Shown here: positions 8,737 through 18,691 of the stretch, piece after piece
Layout: the number at the start of each line of letters is the position of its first letter
How positions within the stretch are numbered: the first letter of the stretch is position 1
Source: JAQUOT01 sp041651575
Lineage (GTDB): Archaea > Nanobdellota > Nanobdellia > SCGC-AAA011-G17 > JAFCDX01
Assembly (NCBI GenBank): GCA_041651575.1
Contig: JBAZJB010000001.1
Location: 1-64,000, forward strand
DNA length: 64,000 nt
Direction of reading: 5' to 3'
The notes under the pieces: generated by a model
The model's input: only the letters and a program-made list of their open reading frames with translations
Told to the model about the DNA's origin: nothing
The model's database searches: none
Translations under genes and position numbers: made by a program

Positions 8737-11700
8737 AAAATTAAAAGCAATATTTCAAATAATTGTAATAATCTTATCTATATTTACTATTTATTTGATT
8801 AATGCTAAAGAGGTAGAAGCAGTTGGATGCTGTGAAAAAATTGGAGATAAATATTGTCAGAGTCCTACTGATTCTGCAAGCTGTGATCCTTCTGGAGCTT
8901 CTGCACCAAATGTGGAATCTTGTTCTCAAGCTTCTTTTTGTAAATTAGGAACTTGTTTTATTGATAATACTTGTTCTTCTAATGTTCCAAAAGGAACTTG
9001 TGAAAAACAAAAAGGACAATGGTTTGATAAACCTATGGCACAAATTCCTGAATGTAAACCTGGTTGTTGTATAACTGGAAATAATTGTAATATTTATACA
9101 GAAAAAGAATGTAAATCTAATACTCCTAAAGATTTTGAAATGAATTTTAATAATGCTATTGTTGATGAAATGACTTGTTCTAAAGAATGTACTAAACAAG
9201 ATAAAGGTTGTTGTGTTACTTCTGGAGAATGCACTTTTACAACAAGAACTGCTTGTGATAATATTGAAGGAGCTTTTAGACAGAACAAAATATGTTCTAG
9301 TTTAACAGAAGAATGTTCTCAATGTAAAGCAAAAGACCATACTGGCTGTATTGAAGATTCTGTTGGAGATTCAACTAATTTGTATTGGTTTGATTCTTGT
9401 GATAATTTGGAATATTTGAATTCTGGAGATATTGCTGAAAATTGTAATTATCCAGAAAAAAAATGTGCAGAAGATTTAACTAAACCAGGTGTTTTTGTTT
9501 GTAGAGATTTGAAATGTAGTGATGTTTGGGATAATCCTTTAATGACTGGAGATGAAGTTGCTGTAAGATTAAATGGAGAATCTTGGTGCGAATATTTATC
9601 TGGAGTTGGTCCTGCAAAAGATTTACCTGGAAGTGTTCATTACAGACATTATTGTTTAGATGGTATTGAAGGAGCTTATGGAAATTCTTACAGGGATAAA
9701 ATTTGTATTTATACTAATTTAACTGATCCTGTTACAGGAATTACTATGGGCGTTGGTAATTTCAAAGAAAATAAATGGAATGATTGTTGGTCTCAACAAA
9801 CTAAAACTGCTTGTTCAAATACAGATTTAAGAGATTGTGTCTGGACAGGAGAAAATGAAGAAAAAGATAAAGGTGCAGAAGGGATAGTATCTTGTATACC
9901 TATGGTTCCTCCAGGATTTAAATTCTGGGAAGGAGAAAATGCAGAATTTTGTGGAGCAGGATATATTTCAGCAGATACGCAATGGGTAAAAAATACAGGT
10001 TATTCTTGGCATGTAGAAGCAAACAAAGAAGCTTATCAAAATGATTTTTTAGTACAAGGAAATACCTTATGTAAAAGTCTTGGAGATTGTGGAGCAGATT
10101 ATAATTTAGTTTGTGATTATACTAACGATGGTTTTTCTAGAGATTGCAAGGCTAAAATGGAAGGAGATCCTTATGTAAAAGGTTGTGCAAAAAAACTTGA
10201 TCAATGGTTATATGGAGATTGTAATGCTTATAGACAAGCAGGAGTTGGACTGTATTTTAAATCTCCAAAAGATCTAAATGTTTGGGGAAGTGGGGGAATG
10301 ATAGCTGCTTTATCTACACTGGGGGGCGTTGTTGGTGGTACCCTTCTTGTTGCGGGGATAGGAGTTATAGTTGGAGCACTAGAGGCTCTTAGTGAAGTAT
10401 TCATGTTATGTGGTGCTGGAGCAGTAGGTTGTGCTATAGCTGTAGCAGTAGTAGTAATAGCCGCATTAATCTATATCATAAATGAAGCTTTTAGAGAAAA
10501 TGCAAAAGTTACAGTTTCAGAATTTTGTGGATTGTGGCAAGCTCCATATGGAAGCGAAGATTGTGATAAATGTAATTTACCAATATCAAAAGGAGGATTA
10601 TTAGCAGATAAAAATGGAAAAATAATTTCAGGTTATGAATGTCAAGAATATACTTGTAAATCTTTAGGACAAGGATGTGCTTTTGAAGCAGAAGCTGTTG
10701 AAGGTCCAACTTGTTACGCAAGTAATCCAAAAGATGTAGCTCCTCCAGTAATAAAACCAAATTTAGATGCAATAAATATAAGTTGTTTTTCAGGAACTTG
10801 TAATGTAAAAGATAATGGATTAAATGGATTTAATATTGAAGGAGAAATAAAAGAATATACAACAATAAAATTAGGAATTACAACCTTAGATGGTTCTGGA
10901 AATCCAACTTTAACAAAATGTAAATATGATACCAATAATACTAATTTTGATTCAATGTCTTTAGCATTTTCAGATGGAAAATATGGAAAAAATCATAATT
11001 TAACTTTATATAATTTATTAGATGGACAAGAATATAGATATCATGTAAAATGCATGAGAACAAATGGTATAGAAAATCCTGTTGATTATTTAATTAAATT
11101 TACAATACACAAAGCACCAGATACAACTCCTCCGATAATTGAATTTTTTGATCCTTTATCTGGAAGTTATGTAAAGGCAAATGCAACAGAACAAGAAGTT
11201 GAAATTACATTAAATGAAGAAGTTGAAAGTTGTAGATGGAGCAAAGAAAAACAAGCTTGGGCTGATATGACAAACGAAATGGAATGTACTTCGGTAGGAA
11301 CAAGTAATACAGATCAACCAACTTGTACTGTAAAAGTAAATCCAATAAATGTTGGAGAGAATTTATTTTGGTTCTCATGCAAAGATATTTCTAATAATTC
11401 AAATTCACAAGGATACCCTGATGAAGGATATAAATTAATTGGAACTTTGCCTTTATATTTAAATGAACTAAATGTAATATCTCCTGATTGTGTTACAACT
11501 ACTTCTGGATTGAATTGTTATGCAAACAATATTACTTTAGAAGCAAAAACTTCTGGAGGAGCAGAATCTGGAATAGCAATGTGTAAATATTCTCATTTAG
11601 GACCAACTGAAGGAGACATGGTGGATTATTTCTTTGAAACAAATTCAACTATTCATCATCAATTATTAATTTTAGGAACAAAAGATTATACTTATTATGC

Positions 11701-12040
11701 TTTATGTACTGATAGTGCAAACAATCAAGCAACAAAATCTGTTTCTTTCTCAATAAAAGTAGATACTCTTCCTCCAAAATTAGTAGGAATAAGTAAAGAT
11801 ATGCAATATGGAGACAGATTAAAAATATTAATAGAAGATGACAATACTGTAAAATGTGAATACTCAAATAAAGAATTTTTCTTAGGACAAGGAACAGAAA
11901 TGACAAACGTAGGAAATGCTTTCTATGCACCTTGGGCAGAAAATGGACAATTAATAGGAGCTTATTATATTAGATGTGAAGATAGATTTGGAAATGAAAT
12001 GCCTTTATCTGTTGTTTATACTTCTGCTATAAAAGAGTAA
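8729..12040 (+). CDS. Giant cysteine-rich secreted protein, cassette 1, with hydrophobic hairpin
   Basis: An 1103-residue secreted protein of unknown function, with an N-terminal signal segment (to about residue 33) and a GCCEK start of the mature domain. Regularly spaced CC pairs and Cys-rich modules run to about residue 470, suggesting heavy disulfide bonding. Residues about 520-587 are an unusual Gly/Ala/Val-rich, membrane-like double helix without counterpart in the paralogue at 12840. After it come the conserved WQAP...C..C...EYTCKSLGQ block and at least two Ig-like domains starting TTPPII. The start overlaps the upstream gene by 8 bases (ATGTTTAA) and has GGAG about 11 nt upstream. The paired layout suggests its partner is the pilin-like protein before it. 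Confidence 0.82.
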   Translation: MFKKLKAIFQIIVIILSIFTIYLINAKEVEAVGCCEKIGDKYCQSPTDSASCDPSGASAPNVESCSQASFCKLGTCFIDNTCSSNVPKGTCEKQKGQWFDKPMAQIPECKPGCCITGNNCNIYTEKECKSNTPKDFEMNFNNAIVDEMTCSKECTKQDKGCCVTSGECTFTTRTACDNIEGAFRQNKICSSLTEECSQCKAKDHTGCIEDSVGDSTNLYWFDSCDNLEYLNSGDIAENCNYPEKKCAEDLTKPGVFVCRDLKCSDVWDNPLMTGDEVAVRLNGESWCEYLSGVGPAKDLPGSVHYRHYCLDGIEGAYGNSYRDKICIYTNLTDPVTGITMGVGNFKENKWNDCWSQQTKTACSNTDLRDCVWTGENEEKDKGAEGIVSCIPMVPPGFKFWEGENAEFCGAGYISADTQWVKNTGYSWHVEANKEAYQNDFLVQGNTLCKSLGDCGADYNLVCDYTNDGFSRDCKAKMEGDPYVKGCAKKLDQWLYGDCNAYRQAGVGLYFKSPKDLNVWGSGGMIAALSTLGGVVGGTLLVAGIGVIVGALEALSEVFMLCGAGAVGCAIAVAVVVIAALIYIINEAFRENAKVTVSEFCGLWQAPYGSEDCDKCNLPISKGGLLADKNGKIISGYECQEYTCKSLGQGCAFEAEAVEGPTCYASNPKDVAPPVIKPNLDAINISCFSGTCNVKDNGLNGFNIEGEIKEYTTIKLGITTLDGSGNPTLTKCKYDTNNTNFDSMSLAFSDGKYGKNHNLTLYNLLDGQEYRYHVKCMRTNGIENPVDYLIKFTIHKAPDTTPPIIEFFDPLSGSYVKANATEQEVEITLNEEVESCRWSKEKQAWADMTNEMECTSVGTSNTDQPTCTVKVNPINVGENLFWFSCKDISNNSNSQGYPDEGYKLIGTLPLYLNELNVISPDCVTTTSGLNCYANNITLEAKTSGGAESGIAMCKYSHLGPTEGDMVDYFFETNSTIHHQLLILGTKDYTYYALCTDSANNQATKSVSFSIKVDTLPPKLVGISKDMQYGDRLKILIEDDNTVKCEYSNKEFFLGQGTEMTNVGNAFYAPWAENGQLIGAYYIRCEDRFGNEMPLSVVYTSAIKE

Positions 12041-12087
12041 AAAAACTTAATCAAAATATTTATAAATTATAAAATTAGAGGTTTTAT

Positions 12088-12843
12088 ATGGATAAAAGAG
12101 GGCAAGTTACTATATTTATTATATTCGGTTTTGTAATCTTAATTCTGATTATTTTAGTTTTAAGTTTGAGAGATAAAGGTATTGGAATATCTCCTCAAAA
12201 ACATTTGGATAGTAAAATTAAATTTGTTGAAGAAAGTGTAAGAGAATGTGTAGAATCTTATTCTAGAGAAGCTTTAACACAAATTGGTAATCAAGGAGGT
12301 TCTATTAATCCTGGAAAATATGTTTTATACGAAGGAAGAAAAGTTCAATATTTATGTTCTGCAATACCTGGTTCATTATTATGTTTAAATTTAATGGTTC
12401 CTACAAAAAATGTAGAAGAAGAGATAACAAATTATCTTAATATGAAGGTTCCTGCTTGTATTGATATTAATAATCTTAAAAAAGAATATGGTTTTCCAGA
12501 AATAAAATTAAATGGAAGTTTTAAAGCAGATACTATAATAAATAAAACAGATGTTTCTATAAAAGTTAATTATCCAATAACTCTTGTAAAAGGAAATACA
12601 CAAGTAAGCTTGCCTAAATTTACACAAACAATTGATATTCCATTAGGAAAAATATTAGATACTACTTTTGATATTGTTGATAACGAAGCAAGAACAGGAA
12701 CTTTCTTGAATGTACAATATATGTTAGCAAATAGAGGAGAAATAGAAATTTACAAAGATACTCCTTATCCAGACAGAGTGTATGTTTTAAATGGAAGAGA
12801 TTCAGATTATAAATTTTATTTTGCAATTGAGGGTGCTCCATGA
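12088..12843 (+). CDS. Pilin-like membrane-anchored protein, cassette 2
   Basis: A 251-residue paralogue of the protein at 7945. It begins MDKRGQVTIF followed by a hydrophobic helix (about 9-27), a class III-like signal arrangement. The ectodomain has the IGNQGG motif, a Cys pair around residue 93-101, and the terminal PYPDRVY strand. The stop codon overlaps the start of the next gene by four bases (ATGA), so the pair is translationally coupled like cassette 1. A TATA-like TTTATAAATTATAAA lies about 27-30 nt upstream of the ATG, so this cassette may have its own promoter. Confidence 0.8.
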   Translation: MDKRGQVTIFIIFGFVILILIILVLSLRDKGIGISPQKHLDSKIKFVEESVRECVESYSREALTQIGNQGGSINPGKYVLYEGRKVQYLCSAIPGSLLCLNLMVPTKNVEEEITNYLNMKVPACIDINNLKKEYGFPEIKLNGSFKADTIINKTDVSIKVNYPITLVKGNTQVSLPKFTQTIDIPLGKILDTTFDIVDNEARTGTFLNVQYMLANRGEIEIYKDTPYPDRVYVLNGRDSDYKFYFAIEGAP

Positions 12844-15800
12844 GTAATAACCCTTTTATAAAAAGTGTTAGCGAAAAAGAAATAAATCTTAATAAAAAAG
12901 TATTTTTATTAATTTTAGTTACTTTATTCTTAATTAGTTTTGCAAATGCAGCTGAAGTTTGTTGTGAAAAAACCATAGATAATAAATTTTGTCAATATAT
13001 AGATTCTTCACAATGTTCTCCTGATGGAAAACAAGCTCAAACTAATTGTGCTTTTACAAGTTTTTGTACTCCTGGATGTTGTTTTGATTTGAGTGATGGA
13101 AGATGTTATGCAAATTCACCTCAAGCTGCATGTTTATCAAGAGGAGCAGATGCTTCTTTTGCAGGAGATCAAAATTGTGATGTTGCTCAATGTAAAATGG
13201 GTTGTTGTATTATTGGACAACAAGCAAGTTTTATAACACAAACAAGATGTAAAAAAGAAACTTCTAATTATCCTGATTTACAAATGGTTTTTAAGGAAGA
13301 TGTAAAAGACGAAGCTTCTTGTTTAGCATTATCAAGATCTAAAGAAAAAGGATGTTGTGTACAAAATTCCGATAGTTGTTTATATACTACAAGAGATAAT
13401 TGTCCTATAGCGACTGGAACTGAAAAAGGAGATGCAGGATTTTTTAAAAATACTTATTGTTCTGATTCAAAATTAACTTGTGATTGTACTCCTGGATTAA
13501 AAACAGGAAAAAAAGGTTGCTTAGGTGATAGTGATAATGTTTATTATTTTGATTCTTGTGGAAATCCAGAACAAGTTGCAGAAAAATGTGATTATACTGA
13601 AGGAACTACTTGTGGATTTGATAAAGAAAAAAATGATTATACTTGTCTTGATTTAAATTGTAAAAATGATTATGAAATTTTCGATGCAACAGGAAAAATT
13701 GTTATTGCTGAAGATTCAAAAATTCAAAATGGAGAATCTTGGTGTGAATTTGATGTTACTAAAGAAATTTGGGGGACTAGTTTACCTTTACTTTATGGAA
13801 AAGATCTTCCTGGTTCAAGATATTACAGAGGTTTTTGTATAAATAATAAAATGTTTGTAGAACCTTGTGAAGATTTTAGATCACAATGGTGTGTTCAAGA
13901 TACTACAAAAGTAAAAGATCAAACCTATAATGTTGCTGGATGTATAAAAAATAAATTTGAAGATTGTTATTATCAAAATACACAAACAAATTGTGAAAAT
14001 ACTTATCTAAGAGATTGTTTTTGGACTAGTCTTTTAAATGAAAAAGGAGAATTAATTTATGAAGGTCCAAATGGAGCAGCATTAGGAACTTGTAGACCTT
14101 TAGTAACTCCAGGAAATAAATTTTGGGAAGGAGAAGGTGCAGATAGTTGTGCTGCAGGATCAGAAGAAGTTGTAGTAAAAATATATATAAGTGGATTAGC
14201 AAAAACCTTTGGAAATAATGAGTTTATGAAGGGATTAAATGATTTCACAAGAGCTATTTCTTTAACTGATGCAGGAAATACTGCTAGTGGATTTTGGCAA
14301 TTCTTTACTGGAATTAAAGAACTTGGAAAAATAGAATGTTTGGAAGGATGTCAATATCTAACAAGAGAAGCTTTAATACAACATAATAATATGTGTAGAA
14401 CTTTGGGAGATTGTGGAGCAGATTATAATATTATAAAAGATTATAATTTAAATTCATTTTCAAGAAATCCTATGAGTAAAGTATTATTAGAACAATGGGA
14501 ACCTCTTTTAAAATCAGCAAGATGTGGAAATAAAAAATGCGATGAAAATTATGGAGATACAGGAATTACTGTTCAAGAATTAGATAATTGGATTTTACCT
14601 TATCAGAAAAAAGAAGCAGATTATAATTTAGATGCTAGAAAAAGTGGAAGTGCTGCTTTAACAATACTTGGAACAGGAGTAACTAATGGTATTTGGGATA
14701 TGGCATTTATGCCTTGGGCCGGTAGAATTGGTATAGGAGGAGTAACCGCTATTGATTATGGAAAACAATTTGCAAGATCAGTTGTTCCTTTTGGAGATAT
14801 TTTTAAATTATTTGGTGTTGGAAAAGGTGCTGCTGAAACTAATGGCGGTAAAAAAATTACAGAAAAGATTTTGAGTACATTATTTAAAACTCCAGATTGG
14901 ATGTATAAAAAACAAACTCTTGGAAGTTTACTTGATAATAAACAGTTTGTACAAAATGGTGCATTTACAGATGCAGGTGAAAAATTATTTGAAGGATTAA
15001 AAGGTAATGAAAAATTTAATGATCTATTTTATGTTGGGGGAGATGGAAAAGATATTTTAAAAGATTTTTCTGTTTTTGAAAAAGATTCTTCTTTAGAAAA
15101 ATTAAAATCTGTAGAATTAGATAAATCTTTTTTAGAAAAAAATGATTTACTTAAACAAAATGCCGCAGGTAAATGGATGCAAGGGGTTAATATTATAAAA
15201 TGGGTATATGCAGGAGTTTCTCTTTATGATGATTTAGGATCAAGCACACACGATGTAAAAATAACTTTCACATGTAGTCCTTGGCAAGCTCCTCTAACAA
15301 GTAAAAATTGTGAAGATTGTAATGCTTTAGATGATAGAGAAAATAGAAAATGCTCTGAATATACTTGTAAATCTTTTGGACAAAATTGTGTATTACTAAA
15401 TGCAGGAACAGGAAATGATAGTTGTGTAAGTCAAGATCCAAGAGATGTTAAACCTCCATTTATAACAGTATGGCAAGAAGGATTAGGAATTTACAAAAAT
15501 AAAGTAACTGAAACTAGAAATGTAGGATACAAATACAATGAAGATATTCCTGCATATACAATATTCCCAATTGCATTAAATACAAGCGAACCTGCAATAT
15601 GTAAAGGTTCTTTAAACAAAACATTAAAGTTTGATGAAATGCCAGATTTTATTGGTTCTACTTTATACGGATATGATCATTTACAATTAATGGCATTGCC
15701 TAATCAATATACCTTAATAGTAAATGGAACTCCTGCAACACCAACAGGAAATACAACTATGAATGGAACAGTAATAGATCCTTTAGCAACTTCAAGTATG

Positions 15801-16793
15801 GTTCTTGTACCTGGAGGAACTTTTATAATTTATGTTAAGTGTAAAGATTCTTTAGGCAATGAAAATCTTGCTCCATATACAATTAAATTTTCAATTAAAA
15901 AAGGACCAGATACAACCCCTCCAATAATTGAAGGATCAAGTATAATTTCAGAAAGCTATGTAACTTATGGAATTAATGATACTAAGGTTGATATTTATGT
16001 AAATGAACCAAGTGATTGTAAATGGTCTGTAAGAGATCAAGATTATGAAAAAATGGAAGGAGAAACCTCTTGTAAAAGAACTCCAAATGATATTGGTTTA
16101 TATGAATGTGCAGCAACAGTCTCTCCAATTGTAAGTGGAATTGTAAATAATTTCTATTTCAGATGTAAAGATCAACCTGGAGTTACAGAAAAAAATAGAA
16201 ATGTAAATTCACAAAGTTTCAAATTAACATTAAGAGGTTCAAATCCATTAATCATAGATTCAATAAAACCAGATAGTGGTTCAGAAATACATGATTATAA
16301 TTTTACTTTAAGAGTTGAAACTTCAAAAGGAGCAACTTTAGATGGAAAATCATATTGTTATTATGGTGAAAATAAAGAAATTAATTCAATGATACAATTT
16401 TATAAAACAAATGCAAGTGTTCATGAACAAGTTCTAAGTCCTGTAAGAAGAGATCAACCTTATACTTATTATGTAACTTGTGTTGATTATGGAGGAAATA
16501 TGGCAAATGCTACAACTAGTGTAAAAGTGCAAAAAGATTCTAAAACTCCAGAAATAATGAGAGTATACACAGATGATTCATTCACTCCTCCACATTTAGT
16601 AATTATACTTACTGAATCTGCAGATTGTCAATATAAATTAGAAAAAGATTTTACATTTGGAGATGGAACTGCAATGGCTTCAGATGAATTAAAACGTGAA
16701 GCAGTATATGAACCTGGAGCAACTTATTATATTAAGTGTAAAGATGCAAGTAATAATATGTTATCTTACTTATTCCACGCTTCTTTAATTTAA
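12840..16793 (+). CDS. Giant cysteine-rich secreted protein, cassette 2, with large variable insert
   Basis: A 1317-residue paralogue of the protein at 8729. A long basic n-region precedes the signal helix (about 21-37), and the mature part starts EVCCEK. Shared blocks include the ESWCEF segment, PGNKFWEGEGADSC (the paralogue has PGFKFWEGENAEFC), CRTLGDCGADYN and, much later, WQAP...C..C...EYTCKSFGQ, then Ig-like domains beginning TTPPII. Between the last two Cys blocks lie about 200 residues (about 597-804) with almost no Cys, Gly-rich and amphipathic, replacing the hydrophobic hairpin of the paralogue. The start has GAGGG about 9 nt upstream and overlaps the previous stop (ATGA). Function is unknown; a surface or pilus-tip structure is the simplest reading. 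Confidence 0.82.
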   Translation: MSNNPFIKSVSEKEINLNKKVFLLILVTLFLISFANAAEVCCEKTIDNKFCQYIDSSQCSPDGKQAQTNCAFTSFCTPGCCFDLSDGRCYANSPQAACLSRGADASFAGDQNCDVAQCKMGCCIIGQQASFITQTRCKKETSNYPDLQMVFKEDVKDEASCLALSRSKEKGCCVQNSDSCLYTTRDNCPIATGTEKGDAGFFKNTYCSDSKLTCDCTPGLKTGKKGCLGDSDNVYYFDSCGNPEQVAEKCDYTEGTTCGFDKEKNDYTCLDLNCKNDYEIFDATGKIVIAEDSKIQNGESWCEFDVTKEIWGTSLPLLYGKDLPGSRYYRGFCINNKMFVEPCEDFRSQWCVQDTTKVKDQTYNVAGCIKNKFEDCYYQNTQTNCENTYLRDCFWTSLLNEKGELIYEGPNGAALGTCRPLVTPGNKFWEGEGADSCAAGSEEVVVKIYISGLAKTFGNNEFMKGLNDFTRAISLTDAGNTASGFWQFFTGIKELGKIECLEGCQYLTREALIQHNNMCRTLGDCGADYNIIKDYNLNSFSRNPMSKVLLEQWEPLLKSARCGNKKCDENYGDTGITVQELDNWILPYQKKEADYNLDARKSGSAALTILGTGVTNGIWDMAFMPWAGRIGIGGVTAIDYGKQFARSVVPFGDIFKLFGVGKGAAETNGGKKITEKILSTLFKTPDWMYKKQTLGSLLDNKQFVQNGAFTDAGEKLFEGLKGNEKFNDLFYVGGDGKDILKDFSVFEKDSSLEKLKSVELDKSFLEKNDLLKQNAAGKWMQGVNIIKWVYAGVSLYDDLGSSTHDVKITFTCSPWQAPLTSKNCEDCNALDDRENRKCSEYTCKSFGQNCVLLNAGTGNDSCVSQDPRDVKPPFITVWQEGLGIYKNKVTETRNVGYKYNEDIPAYTIFPIALNTSEPAICKGSLNKTLKFDEMPDFIGSTLYGYDHLQLMALPNQYTLIVNGTPATPTGNTTMNGTVIDPLATSSMVLVPGGTFIIYVKCKDSLGNENLAPYTIKFSIKKGPDTTPPIIEGSSIISESYVTYGINDTKVDIYVNEPSDCKWSVRDQDYEKMEGETSCKRTPNDIGLYECAATVSPIVSGIVNNFYFRCKDQPGVTEKNRNVNSQSFKLTLRGSNPLIIDSIKPDSGSEIHDYNFTLRVETSKGATLDGKSYCYYGENKEINSMIQFYKTNASVHEQVLSPVRRDQPYTYYVTCVDYGGNMANATTSVKVQKDSKTPEIMRVYTDDSFTPPHLVIILTESADCQYKLEKDFTFGDGTAMASDELKREAVYEPGATYYIKCKDASNNMLSYLFHASLI

Positions 16794-16795
16794 AA

Positions 16796-17284
16796 ATGAA
16801 AAAAGGACAAACAGAACAAATTTTTATTTATATATTTGCAATAGTTGTAATAGCTGTTTTAATATTTCTTGGATTAAAATTCTTGGGATATATAACTGCT
16901 ACTTCAGATAAAGTAGAATTTGCAAATACTTTAACTGCAATTCAAAAACATATTAATGTTGCTTATAATTTAGCTCCTGGGTCTGTTATACAAAGACAAA
17001 TTGCAATTCCTAAATCAACAAAATTTATTTGTTTTATAGATACAGATAATGTGGACTATTCAAAAATTACAGATTCTACAGCAAAAAATATTATACAAAT
17101 GAGAATAAATTCAGGAGAAAAAGATAATTTTTATTATCAATTAAATGTTAAAGGTAGTAATAATGTAGATCAAAGGATTTTTGAAAAATTAAAAATTAGT
17201 AAGACTTTATATTTAACTCCGGAAGCTGGAACAATTACTATAAAACTAGAAAATAAAGGGGATTACGTTGATATTTACTTCTAA
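16796..17284 (+). CDS. Small pilin-like protein (KKGQ type)
   Basis: A 162-residue protein with N-terminus MKKGQTEQIF followed by a helix rich in Ile/Val/Ala (about 9-31), matching the class III-like signal arrangement. The remainder is a small extracellular domain with one Cys and no known motif. The start lies two bases after the stop of the giant Cys-rich gene, and its 3' end overlaps the next gene by 17 bases. It therefore appears to be one of the later genes of a single long transcription unit. Confidence 0.72.
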   Translation: MKKGQTEQIFIYIFAIVVIAVLIFLGLKFLGYITATSDKVEFANTLTAIQKHINVAYNLAPGSVIQRQIAIPKSTKFICFIDTDNVDYSKITDSTAKNIIQMRINSGEKDNFYYQLNVKGSNNVDQRIFEKLKISKTLYLTPEAGTITIKLENKGDYVDIYF

Positions 17285-18158
17285 AAAATCACAAGGTCAG
17301 TTTAATTGGGTATTTATAATATTAGCAGGAATTATTATTCTTGCTTTTTTTACAAATTTTACAGTAAAATATATTGATTTACAAAATAAAAAAGATAATT
17401 CAAAAATAGCTGCAGGTATAGATAATCAATTACTTGAATTGCAACAAGGTTCTAGTGATTTACAGACAGAAATAGAAAATGTTCCTACTTCTTACAAATT
17501 TGGTTGTGATACTATGGATGTAGGAAATTATCAAAGACTTTTATTAGATAAATTTGTTTTTGGACCAAAAAAGGTAGATACTAATTTATTAGTTATTTAT
17601 ATGTTGAAATGGAATTATCCATTTAGAATTGCAAATTTCTTTTATATTTCGGATAAACAACCTTATTATTTAATTTATAATTCAGATAGTGAAAATTTTG
17701 TAAGATCTTTGGATTTACCAAGTAAAATGAATATACAAGTTACTTCGGTAATGCCTATACAAAAAGGAAAAAAAATTATTTTTACAAAAAATCCTTCTGG
17801 AAATGAAGTACAAATTATTCCAAAAAATGGAGATTGGGAAAATGGAAATGTTTACATCGATAATAAAAAATATCCTTTGTTTGGTTTGCCTTCAATATAT
17901 GCAGTAATTTTTTCTGATAATTATCCTTGTATATTAGATAGAACTTTAGAAAAATATAAAGTTGTTTTAAAAGTATATCAAGAAAAAACTTTAATGTTGG
18001 CTCAATTAAAAAGCAATTGTAACTATGATCAAATATATGCAAGATTAAAACAAATGGAAACAAATATTGATAAAAAAGAGTATGATAAATTAAAAGAAAA
18101 TGTTAATTTATTAATAGAGCAAAATAAAAATTTAGATCCATGTCCACTCATATTTTAA
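17268..18158 (+). CDS. Pilin-like protein (KKSQGQ type), TTG start
   Basis: A 296-residue protein. The likely start is a TTG at 17268, since no ATG lies upstream of the hydrophobic helix; AGGGG about 6 nt before it is a reasonable ribosome site. The N-terminus TSKKSQGQFNWVF leads into a hydrophobic helix (about 14-32), again pilin-like. The ectodomain ends with a helical region and a few Cys (CDTMD, NYPCIL, SNCNYD, LDPCP). It overlaps the previous gene by 17 bases. The function is not recognised. Confidence 0.72.
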   Translation: MIFTSKKSQGQFNWVFIILAGIIILAFFTNFTVKYIDLQNKKDNSKIAAGIDNQLLELQQGSSDLQTEIENVPTSYKFGCDTMDVGNYQRLLLDKFVFGPKKVDTNLLVIYMLKWNYPFRIANFFYISDKQPYYLIYNSDSENFVRSLDLPSKMNIQVTSVMPIQKGKKIIFTKNPSGNEVQIIPKNGDWENGNVYIDNKKYPLFGLPSIYAVIFSDNYPCILDRTLEKYKVVLKVYQEKTLMLAQLKSNCNYDQIYARLKQMETNIDKKEYDKLKENVNLLIEQNKNLDPCPLIF

Positions 18159-18175
18159 CCTTTTAAAAAAAGGTT
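18157..18175 (+). other. Short inverted repeat at the stop codon
   Basis: AACCTTTT (18157-18164) and AAAAGGTT (18168-18175) form an 8-bp stem with a 3-nt loop, starting in the stop codon. There is no U-tract after it and the next gene follows within 16 nt. It is more likely an mRNA processing or stability element, or chance in AT-rich DNA, than a terminator. Confidence 0.35.
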
Positions 18176-18190
18176 AGCGAAAAATAAAAA

Positions 18191-18691
18191 ATGAATAAAA
18201 AAGCAGACGTTCAAATGCAGGAAACGATAATTGTAATATTTATTTTTATGATATTACTAGCTTTTGGATTAATGTTTTTTGTAAGGTATAATGCCATGGT
18301 TGCACAAGAATTGGGGAATTATGATAGGACTCTTAATTTTTATAGCATGGTTTCTGTATTTCCAAATATTCCTGAGGTTAAATGTTCAAATGCAGGGCAA
18401 GATTTAGAATGCGTAGATATTTTAAAATTAATTGCATTTAAAAATAAAGGAGAATTTGGTTCAATAGCTAATATTACTATTTATCAAATATATCCAGTAT
18501 TATCTAATGGTAATTTAGAATGTAATTTAAATGCTTTAAAATTAGAAAAGAATTGCACTATTTATTCTGTTTTAAATAATGTGCCTATGAGATATAATTC
18601 TAAGGAAATACAATCAATGCCTGTTTCATTATATAATCCTTTAACAGGAGAACATGCTATAGGAAAAGCAGTTCTGGAGCTTTACGGATGA
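18191..18691 (+). CDS. Small pilin-like protein (KKADVQMQE type)
   Basis: A 166-residue protein with N-terminus NKKADVQMQETIIVIF leading into a hydrophobic helix (about 11-32). The Ala/Asp cut-site region plus a Glu within the helix start is close to the class III pilin pattern. The ectodomain contains Cys pairs (VKCSNAGQDLECV and ECN...KNCTIY). It overlaps the following gene by four bases (ATGA). Function unknown; part of the same run of pilin-like genes. Confidence 0.72.
   Translation: MNKKADVQMQETIIVIFIFMILLAFGLMFFVRYNAMVAQELGNYDRTLNFYSMVSVFPNIPEVKCSNAGQDLECVDILKLIAFKNKGEFGSIANITIYQIYPVLSNGNLECNLNALKLEKNCTIYSVLNNVPMRYNSKEIQSMPVSLYNPLTGEHAIGKAVLELYG

Noticed and set aside
10509..11930. Minus-strand open frames inside the giant Cys-rich gene
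   Set aside because: Leu/Ile-rich shadow frames of an AT-rich coding strand; the plus-strand frame has signal peptide, Cys pattern and a paralogue.
18157..18175. Inverted repeat as an intra-operon terminator
   Set aside because: No U-tract follows, and a gene of the same type starts 16 nt later. Kept only as a low-confidence structural feature.
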